A stretch of DNA of 40,698 bases from Cyclobacteriaceae bacterium (GTDB taxonomy: Bacteria > Bacteroidota > Bacteroidia > Cytophagales > Cyclobacteriaceae). The DNA is taken from contig PXCO01000290.1 in NCBI GenBank assembly GCA_003565295.1, forward strand, positions 1 to 40,698, read 5' to 3'. Every line of letters starts with the position of its first letter. The stretch's first letter is position 1. Both the position numbers and the translations under genes were made by a program. Below, one piece after another: positions 9,360 to 17,910 of this stretch. The notes beneath the pieces were generated by a model, which did no database searches, was not told where the DNA came from, and saw only the letters and a list, made by a program, of their open reading frames with translations.

Positions 9360-9962
9360 TCAAACAGAAAATATGGAATCCAGATACCCTTCTTTATACA
9401 GTACCAAAAACACCTTTAGGCAAGCCCAGGCATCCGTGGCAGCATATAATTGTTGTTTTTCCGTTAGTTCTTCAGATTCCCAATTGGAGACCTGCTCGGA
9501 TTTTGATATACGGATTTTTAAGACCATGGCGCTAAGGTTTCTCACACCAACGTTTTGAAACCCCACTTTTTTCAATTCTTCGTTTAAATCAAAAAACCCG
9601 TCGGGCTTAAAACTTGGCTCCAGCTTCCTTAGTGCCTTAAGGTCATCCCGGACCGCTGCACCAATTTTTATCACATTGGGGTCTTCAAGTATGCGTCTGA
9701 TGGATTTAGGAAAACCCAGCTTGTTTAGGCGGAGTAAATAAGCCCTTTCAGGGGTTGCCAACTGCAATAAGGCCACATCATAACTTACACCTCGCCTGAA
9801 CGCGGGCCTTGTCTCTGTATCAAAGCCCAGAAATTTCCGATGGTAGAGGTCTTTTACCATGCCTTCTATGTCCTTCTCCTGATCCACCAAAATGATTCCC
9901 CCCTCAAAGGCCCCAATATCAAGCTGATTTACTTCTTCTTTAGTTATTTTAAAAGGTATCAT
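9360..9962 (-). CDS. 3'-5' exonuclease, DEDDy family
   Basis: This is a 200-residue exonuclease domain of the RNase D / WRN type (DNA_pol_A_exo1). The catalytic carboxylates can be followed: Asp48 and Glu50 in GFDTETRP (Exo I), Asp106 or Asp107 in GAAVRDDL (Exo II), and Tyr173 with Asp177 in YAATD (Exo III). There is no HRDC or helicase domain, so it is a stand-alone nuclease that may act on RNA or DNA ends. The frame is open to 10022, but the start at ATG 9962 overlaps the nhaC stop as ATGA, which indicates translational coupling. A functional link to the antiporter is not evident. Confidence 0.88.
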   Translation of the reverse strand: MIPFKITKEEVNQLDIGAFEGGIILVDQEKDIEGMVKDLYHRKFLGFDTETRPAFRRGVSYDVALLQLATPERAYLLRLNKLGFPKSIRRILEDPNVIKIGAAVRDDLKALRKLEPSFKPDGFFDLNEELKKVGFQNVGVRNLSAMVLKIRISKSEQVSNWESEELTEKQQLYAATDAWACLKVFLVLYKEGYLDSIFSV

Positions 9963-11440
9963 GCTGCAACTTCTTCTTTGATGGCATTCATTTCCTCTTT
10001 CGTATAATAATTTATGCCCCATTTCATATAGCCGAATAGCAGGGTCATAAACGGGCTAATAATGTTGAAAAAACAATATGGGGCATAGGTCAAGGTGGCC
10101 ACACCTAATACAGATGCCTGTGTGGCACCACAGGTGTTCCAAGGCACGAGAACCGAGGTCACTGTGGCACTATCTTCCAAAGTTCGGCTTAAATTTTCAC
10201 CTTTCAATCCCCTTTTCTTGTAAATATCGGCATACATTCTTCCTGGGACCAAAATAGCCAAATACTGGTCTGAGGTGGTTACATTGAAGAAAAGCCCTGT
10301 TCCAGCTGTGGATGCAATTAAAGATCCTACCGAGGTTACCCTGCGGATAAGTGCCTCTGCAATCACCCTAAGCATTCCACTCACTTCCATTATACCTCCA
10401 AACACCATGGCACATACGATCAACCAAACGGTATAAAGCATGCCTGCCATGCCCCCGGTGATGAGCAATTCATTTACCACTGCATTGGAGGTGGCAATAC
10501 TTGTTTCTCCATATAAAGACACCATCACTACTTGAAAAGCATTAATAGCGAAGGATTGTTCAGTATTCCACGCCAAACTTTCAATCAATGCCGGTTGGAA
10601 GAGAATGGCCCAAACCCCTCCTAATAAGGCCCCTGAAAGCAAAGTGGGTATGGCCGGTATTTTTTTCAAAATCATCAATAATACTATGGCAGGCACTAGA
10701 AACAGCCACAGGGAAATCTCAAACTTTTCTTGAATAACGGCAGAAATTTCCTTGACTTGACCCACCGACCCCTCCCCTTCCCTAAGGACGCCAATGACCC
10801 CAAAAATCACCAAGGTAATCAAGATGGAGGGTACGGTGGTTTTGGTCATATGCCTGATATGGGTAAATAGATCTGTTCCGGCCATGGCCGGGGCCAGGTT
10901 AGTTGTATCGGACAATGGCGACATTTTATCCCCAAAATAAGCTCCGGATATAATGGACCCGGCAATAATGCCTTCCTCAAAACCTAAGGCTTTCCCAATC
11001 CCCAGTAACGCCACCCCCACCGTAGCTACGGTGGTCCAAGAACTACCTGTGGCCACCGAGACAATGGCACTCACCACACAGGCCGCAAGCAGGAATATCA
11101 AGGGGTTTAACACCTGCAACCCATAATATATCATTGCCGGAACAATGCCACTCAGCATCCAGGTACCTGCTAAAGACCCTATCAACAATAAAATCAAGAT
11201 AGATGACATGGCTGCTGATATACTCTTGACCATTCCATCTTGCAACATTTCCCAATTTATACCTAACCTAAACTTGGCCACCAATCCAGCTACTCCAGCT
11301 GAGAGGATCAATACCATCTGATTGGAACCCATCAATCCCTCTGTACCAAAAATACCTATATTGACAATTAGCAGTAGAATCAAAAAAACTATCGGGAACA
11401 GGGCTTCCCATAAATTAGGTTCCTTAGTGTGAATGGTCAT
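9959..11440 (-). CDS. nhaC: Na+/H+ antiporter, NhaC family
   Basis: This polytopic inner-membrane transporter of 493 residues matches the NhaC family, which exchanges cytoplasmic Na+ for protons. Many hydrophobic segments cover its length. The conserved stretch GAYFGDKMSPLSDTTNLAPA (about residues 167-186) contains the polar motif of the family, and a second conserved block is STAGTGLFFNVTTSDQY. Several marine or halotolerant Bacteroidota carry it for salt tolerance; that lifestyle is an inference here. It overlaps the downstream exonuclease by four bases. No convincing promoter match was found in the 166 bases between it and the divergent serpin gene. Confidence 0.9.
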   Translation of the reverse strand: MTIHTKEPNLWEALFPIVFLILLLIVNIGIFGTEGLMGSNQMVLILSAGVAGLVAKFRLGINWEMLQDGMVKSISAAMSSILILLLIGSLAGTWMLSGIVPAMIYYGLQVLNPLIFLLAACVVSAIVSVATGSSWTTVATVGVALLGIGKALGFEEGIIAGSIISGAYFGDKMSPLSDTTNLAPAMAGTDLFTHIRHMTKTTVPSILITLVIFGVIGVLREGEGSVGQVKEISAVIQEKFEISLWLFLVPAIVLLMILKKIPAIPTLLSGALLGGVWAILFQPALIESLAWNTEQSFAINAFQVVMVSLYGETSIATSNAVVNELLITGGMAGMLYTVWLIVCAMVFGGIMEVSGMLRVIAEALIRRVTSVGSLIASTAGTGLFFNVTTSDQYLAILVPGRMYADIYKKRGLKGENLSRTLEDSATVTSVLVPWNTCGATQASVLGVATLTYAPYCFFNIISPFMTLLFGYMKWGINYYTKEEMNAIKEEVAA

Positions 11441-11606
11441 TATTAATTTCTACATGTGGGAAATTAGGAAAGGTTAAAATTAAAAAAAATTACCCATTTT
11501 CCACCTTTAGTGAAGGTTTTGAAACCACATCGACTTTTTTTGCATAAAATTGTAGCATTTCGACAGATATCTTCGTCTTGGCCGAGAAGCATTCATTATA
11601 CTCGTT

Positions 11607-12854
11607 ATGAAAGGAAAATGGAATATATGGCTTGTCTTTATAGGGTTAATGGCATGCGATTGGGGAGGGGCATCTGATGATGTCAAAACCACTCCTAACC
11701 TAAGGGCTCTTCAGGCATATGAAAAGGAAATGGTATTCAGCTCTTCGAAGTTTTCCATCGATTTGTTTCATCAACTAATGGAGCATGGGGAGGAAAACCA
11801 CTTCTTTAGCCCCTATAGTATTCATCAGGCCTTATCCATGACCATGAACGGAAATGAAGGTGAGGTTTTGGAAGAGTTTATTCAGCTGCTTAGGTATGAG
11901 GGACTAAGTACAGAAGAGGCCAATAAGGCTGCCAAAGAACTCACCCAATTTTTAAAAGAGCTGGACGATAAGGTTAACCTGAACATCGCCAATGCTATTT
12001 GGTATAGGGATGGGTATACTGTGTATCCGGTGTTTAAGGAAACGGTAAGAGATTTTTACCGTGCAGAAATAGCCGCATTGGACATGCTTGACCCACAATC
12101 GGTGAATGTGATCAACAATTGGATTTCCCAGCAAACTGAGGGGCTTATTAAGGACATGATTGATGAAATACCCCCAAATGCGGTCATGTATCTGGTAAAT
12201 GCCATCTATTTTAAGGGAGATTGGAAATACAGCTTTGATGTGGAAAAAACGCAGAAAGCTCCTTTTTACATTTCTCCCTCAAGAGAGGTGGAAGTAGACA
12301 TGATGCAGCTTGGAGATGCCGCCACTTTTGATTTCTATGCCGGGAATAATTTCAGATATTTTGAAATCCCCTACAGTACCGGACAATTTTCTATGGGGAT
12401 ACTAACAGGGACAGATCACAACCTTGACGAAATCACGGGTCTGCTGACCTTTGAAAACCTGGAGATGTGGAGAGAGCAGGCTGTAGAAACAAACTTCATT
12501 CTGAAGATGCCAAAATTCAAAATGAGTAAAAAGATGGAAAACATGAAGGATGACCTCATCGACATGGGTTTGGAAAAGCCCTTCCATTTCCATCCGGATA
12601 ATTTCACCCTATTGTTTGAAAACCCACATGATGAACTGAAAATCAGTAGAGTGATCCATGATGCCTTTATTGAAGTGGACGAGGTGGGCACGGAAGCTGC
12701 CGCAGCCACTGTCGTAGAAATAGTGGAAAGGGTTTCCTTACCATCAGGGCCAACTCATATCACCTTGGATCAACCTTTTATCTTTTTTATCCAAGAAAAA
12801 CACAGCGGGGCCATCCTCTTTATGGGTAAATTAGGTAATCCGGAATTACTTTAA
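11607..12854 (+). CDS. Serpin family lipoprotein, predicted inhibitory
   Basis: This 415-residue serine/cysteine protease inhibitor of the serpin fold begins with a lipoprotein signal, with the lipobox LMAC ending at Cys17, so it should be membrane-anchored outside the cytoplasm. Core motifs include NHFFSPYSIHQALSM, LVNAIYFKGDWKYSFD and the C-terminal DQPFIFFIQE and LFMGKLGNP. The reactive-centre loop has the inhibitory hinge GTEAAAAT starting at Gly361 (P15). Counting 15 residues as in alpha-1-antitrypsin puts Arg375 at P1 and Val376 at P1'. The loop is about four residues longer on the prime side than in alpha-1-antitrypsin, so the P1 call is tentative. The target protease is unknown. Confidence 0.93.
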   Translation: MKGKWNIWLVFIGLMACDWGGASDDVKTTPNLRALQAYEKEMVFSSSKFSIDLFHQLMEHGEENHFFSPYSIHQALSMTMNGNEGEVLEEFIQLLRYEGLSTEEANKAAKELTQFLKELDDKVNLNIANAIWYRDGYTVYPVFKETVRDFYRAEIAALDMLDPQSVNVINNWISQQTEGLIKDMIDEIPPNAVMYLVNAIYFKGDWKYSFDVEKTQKAPFYISPSREVEVDMMQLGDAATFDFYAGNNFRYFEIPYSTGQFSMGILTGTDHNLDEITGLLTFENLEMWREQAVETNFILKMPKFKMSKKMENMKDDLIDMGLEKPFHFHPDNFTLLFENPHDELKISRVIHDAFIEVDEVGTEAAAATVVEIVERVSLPSGPTHITLDQPFIFFIQEKHSGAILFMGKLGNPELL

Positions 12855-12948
12855 CAAATCGAGTTTGGTAGGGATAAATTCGATTATGGCTTGCTATTTG
12901 TGGCTTTTCCACTGGCAAGCTTTTTTGTTGCTAACCAAATTTAAAACC

Positions 12949-13197
12949 ATGACACACCTATACTTATTTATCCTATCACCCTTGTTATTTGGACTTATGA
13001 ATCATTTGATTTTGGCGCAAATGCAGCCAGATATTCCTCAACCTCGCGGCCCGGTGGATTTAAGTGACCCTGTAAACGTGGTGATCTTTATCGTGCTTCC
13101 ACTTATAGTGATTATCGGCTTCTTCTTTTGGCGAAATGCCATGAAGAAAAAGAGAAAAGAGGAAGAGGAAAAGAAAGAGCAGAGTAAAAACCCATAA
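12949..13197 (+). CDS. Small single-pass membrane protein
   Basis: This 82-residue protein has a signal peptide (MTHLYLFILSPLLFGLMNHL, ending LILAQ), a short linker with QPRGPVDLSDPVNVV, one strong transmembrane helix (VIFIVLPLIVIIGFFFW) and a highly charged Lys/Glu tail. Proteins with this PRGPVDLSD-TM-basic tail layout are frequent in Bacteroidota and have no established function. The frame is open back to 12865, but ATG 12949 gives the clean signal peptide. It lies 94 bases after the serpin and may be read from the same transcript. It ends 3 bases before the convergent histidine kinase gene. Confidence 0.7.
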   Translation: MTHLYLFILSPLLFGLMNHLILAQMQPDIPQPRGPVDLSDPVNVVIFIVLPLIVIIGFFFWRNAMKKKRKEEEEKKEQSKNP

Positions 13198-13200
13198 GTC

Positions 13201-15438
13201 TTACTCTACAGCAGTTTTGGTGTTTTTAGCAGCTGCCTTAAGGATTTCCATCAATTTTTTGGTATCCAAAGGTTTGGATATGTACCCATCCATACCAGCA
13301 TTCAGGCACCTTTCCCGATCTTCTTTCATAGCACCCGCCGTCATGGCAAAAATAAGGGGACAGTCAACGGTGATTTCCTTTTTGACCCTTTCAGTGGCTT
13401 CCAATCCATCCATCTCTGGCATTTGCACATCCAACAACATCAGGTCGTATTGAAAAGTGTGCGCCTTTTCTAAAACTTCCCTCCCATTGCTCACTAAATC
13501 AGGTTGATAACCTAACCTGCCAAGCAGCATCATGATCAACATTTGGTTGATTGGGGTATCCTCTGCGACCAAAATACGCAGAGGGTACTTTTCTGCAAAT
13601 TCTTTAAAAAGCACCCCACCCATTATCGGCTTACCCTCCCTTTTGACCGAATTCGAATTCAAAGCTGCATAAATGGCACTGATTAGCTGCTTGTACTTAA
13701 CTGGTTTGCTCAACACCTCCGTAAATAGCTGCCTGTTTTTTTTCTTGGACTGATCGCCGACAGAGCTCAAAAGAATAATGTTCTTGTCCGGAAACCTAGC
13801 TTTTATTTTCTTGGAAAGCTGCAAACCATTCATGCGGGGCATATCCATGTCCGTGATGATTAAATCAATCTCCTTATGTGACTCCAATACCTTCAGTGCT
13901 TTCTCCGGAAACAAGGCAGAATAGGATTTCATGCTAAGGTTTTCCAATTGAAGTCCTAATATCTTCAGATTAGTGGGATTGTCATCTACAATGAGTACTT
14001 TTCTACCTACCAAGACTTTCTGATCCGGACTGGAGAGTTCGAAAGACTTTTCGGAACTGATTGCCTTTACCTCCATTGTAAAAAAGAAGGTGCTTCCCTT
14101 TCCCTCCTTACTTTCCACTCCAATGCTTCCCCCCATCAGTCTCACCAACCGCTGGCAAATGGCTAACCCCAGTCCGGTTCCTCCATACTTTCGGGTAGTG
14201 GAGGCGTCTACTTGAGAAAAAGATTTAAAGAGCCTGGAAATTTTGTCCTCCGGGATGCCTATTCCAGAGTCCCTAACCTTAAAGCAGAGGTCCCAAGTAT
14301 TCCCACGATTGGACTTCACCTCTACCTCTACCAATACTTCACCTAGACTGGTGAATTTAAGTGCATTATTCACAAGGTTCATTAACACCTGCTTTATCCT
14401 TAATCCGTCTGCGAAAATATGGCTCGGCACCTGCTCTGGAAGGTGGTATAAAATGTCCAAGCCTTTTTTGGCAGCCTGCCCTGAAAACAAGTCCAAAACC
14501 TCCTCAATCAAATTTCTAAGTTGAAAATCATAAGGGTCTACTTCAAGATCACCAGATTCAAGCCTGGAATAATCCAGGATATCATTGATTACATTTAGCA
14601 GAGTTTCCCCACTTGTGCAAATAATGTCCGTAAATTCCCTTTGCTCTTTATTCAGCGGGGTCTCCTTTAAAAGCCCTGCCATTCCCAGTACCCCATTCAA
14701 TGGAGTTCTGATTTCATGGCTCATGGTAGCCAGAAAAGTGCTTTTAGCCTTATTGGCCAATTCAGCATGCTCCCGGGCATTGGCTTCTGCTATTTTCTGG
14801 GAAGAAAGTTCTTTGTTGGCTTGAATGAGTTTCTGAGATTGATTTGTCACTATAGTAATAGACCTAATCAAAGCATCTTTTATCAACAACAGGGAGATGG
14901 AAGCTATCAAAATTAAGTATACCAAAACGGAAATATATACATACTCACCACCTTCATACCCGTAGTATAAACTGCTAAAAATTTCCTGATCATAATAAAA
15001 ATAACCCAGTGTAATGGGAACTGCACTTAGTGAAAAATAAACCAAGGTCCATAATTTAGGTAGGATGATAATGCTCAATATTAATACATTGAAGAAAGCG
15101 GCAATGTCCAGTACCCAAAGCACACTATCCTGCATAATGAATGCATTATACAAAATAGGCAGGATTAAAAGTCCAATTTTCACATGGGCCAAGGGTAAAA
15201 GCCACTCCTTATAGACAAGTATTAAATAAAGCAAAATGTGGATGACCATGATCGGTACAAAGACAATGGAATTATCCTGAAGCTCTCCAAACAAGCTAAC
15301 CAAAATGACACATTGTACAAAACAGAGTGCCGTAGAGAGGTAAGACCATGATAATATAGTTAGCCTAGTCCGGTACACCGGATCCCTGGCTTCGTCCAGC
15401 CCGTGTAGAAACAAAGAATTCAAAATCATCTCCCGCAT
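13201..15438 (-). CDS. Hybrid sensor histidine kinase with two receiver domains
   Basis: This is a 745-residue membrane sensor. Residues 25-190 contain about six hydrophobic helices with very short loops, so the signal is probably sensed in or near the membrane. A short coiled linker (about 195-230) leads to the HisKA domain with phospho-acceptor His241 (MSHEIRTPLNG). The ATPase domain follows, with the N box LVNNALKFT at 355-363, G1 DSGIGIP at 390-396 and G2 GGTGLGL at 419-425. Two receiver domains follow: REC1 at 480-595 (Asp530, Lys578) and REC2 at 620-735 (Asp670, Lys722). No output domain is seen. The ATG at 15438 is preceded by a perfect AGGAGG. It lies downstream of the PhoD-like gene on the same strand but after a 226-base gap. 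Confidence 0.95.
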   Translation of the reverse strand: MREMILNSLFLHGLDEARDPVYRTRLTILSWSYLSTALCFVQCVILVSLFGELQDNSIVFVPIMVIHILLYLILVYKEWLLPLAHVKIGLLILPILYNAFIMQDSVLWVLDIAAFFNVLILSIIILPKLWTLVYFSLSAVPITLGYFYYDQEIFSSLYYGYEGGEYVYISVLVYLILIASISLLLIKDALIRSITIVTNQSQKLIQANKELSSQKIAEANAREHAELANKAKSTFLATMSHEIRTPLNGVLGMAGLLKETPLNKEQREFTDIICTSGETLLNVINDILDYSRLESGDLEVDPYDFQLRNLIEEVLDLFSGQAAKKGLDILYHLPEQVPSHIFADGLRIKQVLMNLVNNALKFTSLGEVLVEVEVKSNRGNTWDLCFKVRDSGIGIPEDKISRLFKSFSQVDASTTRKYGGTGLGLAICQRLVRLMGGSIGVESKEGKGSTFFFTMEVKAISSEKSFELSSPDQKVLVGRKVLIVDDNPTNLKILGLQLENLSMKSYSALFPEKALKVLESHKEIDLIITDMDMPRMNGLQLSKKIKARFPDKNIILLSSVGDQSKKKNRQLFTEVLSKPVKYKQLISAIYAALNSNSVKREGKPIMGGVLFKEFAEKYPLRILVAEDTPINQMLIMMLLGRLGYQPDLVSNGREVLEKAHTFQYDLMLLDVQMPEMDGLEATERVKKEITVDCPLIFAMTAGAMKEDRERCLNAGMDGYISKPLDTKKLMEILKAAAKNTKTAVE

Positions 15439-15446
15439 CCCTTTCT

Positions 15447-15452
15447 CCTCCT
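15447..15452 (-). promoter_or_regulatory. Consensus Shine-Dalgarno of the hybrid kinase
   Basis: The minus strand reads AGGAGG followed by eight bases and ATG at 15438. This is a textbook ribosome binding site. Bacteroidota genes rarely carry one, and the neighbouring genes here do not show one of this strength. It supports 15438 over the second in-frame ATG at 15429. Confidence 0.6.
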
Positions 15453-15522
15453 AAAAAAAAAATCAAAACCCACAAAACATTTTTTTGCCCCTGAACGTCA
15501 AAGTTTTAATCATTGGGGACAA

Positions 15523-15549
15523 ATACATCTTCTAAGGGTAAAGATGTAT
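15523..15549. repeat. Inverted repeat upstream of the hybrid kinase
   Basis: The sequence ATACATCTT and its complement AAGATGTAT form a 9-base stem around a 9-base loop. It sits in the 226-base gap between the PhoD-like stop and the kinase start. On the plus strand it is followed by a short T run. It could be an operator or a weak terminator; nothing decides between these. Confidence 0.4.
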
Positions 15550-15664
15550 AATTTTTCCAAACAATTTAACTAAAAAACCTTTTTTAACATTTATTTTTTT
15601 GGGAGAAATTAATGAAAGGAACTATACCACCAATCAATGATGCTTAATGGATTATATAATGGAA

Positions 15665-17206
15665 TTAGGGTGGGGTCATTTCCGATTGCTTGAGTGTATA
15701 TTGGAATCTCACCGTGCCCTGTTCATCAATTAACCTAAAAACCATTTCCGGGTCATTGGTTTCCAATTTTTGAAAGGTAAATTCCCCAAAGGCATACATA
15801 TTGTCAAAACCGAATAGTTGGGTGTCCCATTCAGGGTCTTTGGCAGGTGGACCATGTCTCCCCCCCAAGCTTGCAGGTTCAAATTCATAAAAGACGTGCC
15901 CAGTTTCCCTGGGGATCTTAAACCCCCTTGCCCCATGTCTATCTCCGGAAATCAACACAACACCTGGTATTTTATGCTTTTCGACCAATTGGAAGATACG
16001 CTCTCTACCCTCAGGATCCCATACACCCCATGAATCCTTTCCCCCTGAGACATAATCGCTCCACATGGTACCGCAGGATAATAGGATGAAGGGTGCCTGA
16101 ATATCCAGTAATTGCTCCTCCAGCCATTCCATCTGTCCATTGCCAAGAAACTCTCCCGTCTCTTCGTCTCTGAAAAATCGATTGTCCAGCATGATAACTT
16201 CAGCAGGCCCTATTTGGGTCCGGAAAAACACACCTTCCTCCATTTCTTCGAAACCATAAGCGGGGTTGGCCCAGGAGTCCTTAAATACCTTCCTGATCCC
16301 CCTCCTGTCTTCATAGGTAAACCCCTCTGGTATGCCCCACCAATCATCATCCATATAATCATGGTCATCCCAGGTGGCGTACATGGGGATTTTAGCGCTG
16401 AGTTGTTGCCAGGCAGGAAAAATATCCCTCATGATATAATCAAACCTATGCATTCCCAAATCGGCCCTCCTGTCTTGCACGGCAATATCTCCCCCTAACA
16501 AAAGCGCATGCGGCTGCCTGTCCACTATTTGCTTGGCCAGGTCTTTATTTCCCAAACCCCACCGATGGAAACAGGTGCCAAAAGCGATACGCACAGGATG
16601 TTGGCTACTTTCGTTGGGAAGTGTGGTAAGTACTGGCTTAGGATCCAAGGATGGCACCTTACCATCGACTGTAAGCCTGAAGGCATAATTGGTTCCTGCC
16701 TGCAAGCCCCTGATGGGAATAACCGTGCTGAGATCCCCTTCTAAACTGGTCTGCACCGGACCGAACTGTTTGGGAATTTCGCCATCTATCAATTCTACGC
16801 TTACCTCCCCCGGCTTGGCGGTCCTCACCCAAATATCCCCTCCCTCCTCACTGATGTTCCCTATCATGGGGCCACCTAGAAGCTGGATATCGTGAAGTTG
16901 GATAAAGTTGAGGTATTCTTGGTTTTCCAACAAGTCCCCATATCCGGCATGCTTGGATGCCGAAAAAACCTTATGAACAATTTCTGCCAAAGAGGATGAA
17001 ATCCGCATGCTTTCTTCATCTGGATCTTCCCAAGTGTGGAGCATAAAAAGGCTGTTCTTCAGGGATCTGTCCTTGGCCATTTCCCTGTGTGTTTTTCCTC
17101 CCAAAGTTTGGGCCATCAGTATGCCAAAGCACCCATTATCACACAATACCGTGCACAAAACGAAAATCAAGATCGATTTCGGATAAGGGTTTTCTAAAGC
17201 AATCAT
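15665..17206 (-). CDS. PhoD-like metallophosphatase / phosphodiesterase
   Basis: This 513-residue exported protein has a signal-like hydrophobic N-terminus (ILIFVLCTVLC and onward, to about residue 33). A conserved linker and an FN3-like beta domain (about 105-200, GNISEEGGDIWVRT) precede the PhoD-type calcineurin-like catalytic domain. Metal-binding motifs are visible in order: FGTC at 209-212, GGD at 238-240, WDDHD at 279-283, LDNR at 340-343 and SGDRHG at 420-425. The family hydrolyses phosphomonoesters or phosphodiesters, usually under phosphate limitation. The substrate here is unknown. It lies just 23 bases downstream of the DUF2867-like remnant. Confidence 0.9.
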   Translation of the reverse strand: MIALENPYPKSILIFVLCTVLCDNGCFGILMAQTLGGKTHREMAKDRSLKNSLFMLHTWEDPDEESMRISSSLAEIVHKVFSASKHAGYGDLLENQEYLNFIQLHDIQLLGGPMIGNISEEGGDIWVRTAKPGEVSVELIDGEIPKQFGPVQTSLEGDLSTVIPIRGLQAGTNYAFRLTVDGKVPSLDPKPVLTTLPNESSQHPVRIAFGTCFHRWGLGNKDLAKQIVDRQPHALLLGGDIAVQDRRADLGMHRFDYIMRDIFPAWQQLSAKIPMYATWDDHDYMDDDWWGIPEGFTYEDRRGIRKVFKDSWANPAYGFEEMEEGVFFRTQIGPAEVIMLDNRFFRDEETGEFLGNGQMEWLEEQLLDIQAPFILLSCGTMWSDYVSGGKDSWGVWDPEGRERIFQLVEKHKIPGVVLISGDRHGARGFKIPRETGHVFYEFEPASLGGRHGPPAKDPEWDTQLFGFDNMYAFGEFTFQKLETNDPEMVFRLIDEQGTVRFQYTLKQSEMTPP

Positions 17207-17229
17207 AAGAGGTAATTGGTTTATAGTTA

Positions 17230-17523
17230 TTAAAAGCTCAGATTGAATATAAGAAAAAAATCCTTTGCACTCCTAAGTCCAAAGAAAACAAACTCGTCTT
17301 GATCGCTGTTTAAATAGGAACATAATTTGCTTTTCATAGGCCATAACCTGTAATTTTTCAACCCATATTGGGCCTCCTGAAAAAAAACTTTTCCTACATC
17401 CTCCGAAGTGAATTTGTTTTCAGGGTCGTTAATTACCCCCTGAAAACTGTCCACATAATGGTATTCATTGTGCGATGAATTTAAAATCGAACTTTTGGGT
17501 AAGTGGCTTCTAATTACCTTCAT
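17230..17523 (-). pseudogene. DUF2867-like gene remnant, frameshifted
   Basis: The first about 45 residues (KVIRSHLPKSSIL, then EYHYVDSFQG and SEDVGKVFF) resemble the N-terminus of DUF2867 proteins, which are normally much longer than the 97 residues seen here. At 17380-17387 the coding strand has a run of eight T. Adding one T restores a frame reading FFSGGPIWVEKL, close to the Px(W)V segment that follows in this family. That frame stops soon after. The original frame later shows FFGLRSAKD, resembling a further family segment. This pattern suggests several frame-disrupting changes and loss of the C-terminal two thirds. A short functional protein or a sequencing error in the homopolymer remains possible. 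The family assignment is from memory of the motif. Confidence 0.45.
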
Positions 17524-17910
17524 TAGCCTTTTTTATGCGATGTCCTTCAAGCATTTCGCCTACTTAAAAACGTAAACCTACCAAGACTTCAAGCCCTGGC
17601 AAAACTGGCTTTTCCTGATTTACATGAATAACTACTATTTTCGGTTTGGCGAAAATCACCTCGTTAGATATCTCCTTAACAGTAGTGATCAATTTAACTT
17701 TATTTCAGTTTTTATTAATCGAATTACGGAAGTATCCAGTTATTTTTTGCTGCTTTGGGGAATAAGATTCCACAAAACTGTAATTTTACTTCCCCATCAA
17801 GGAGATCTTCCATCCTCTCTAAAGGGGAGGAGAATCCGAACGTGAAATTAACTATTTAAACCATGAATTCTCAAAAACCTGTGGTTGGGATTCTTGAACT
17901 GGATTGAGCC
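17524..17910. other. Gene-free interval before rluF
   Basis: This 387-base interval separates the degraded gene from rluF. It is AT-rich. A plus-strand open frame at 17624-17845 has no protein-like features. A small hairpin (CCTCTC/GGGAGG) sits near 17815-17831. I see no RNA gene, mobile element or convincing promoter box. Confidence 0.5.

Noticed and set aside
17624..17845. Plus-strand open frame of 73 codons before rluF
   Set aside because: Low-complexity composition, no domain-like motif, and the end reads through a small intergenic hairpin; it looks like non-coding DNA.
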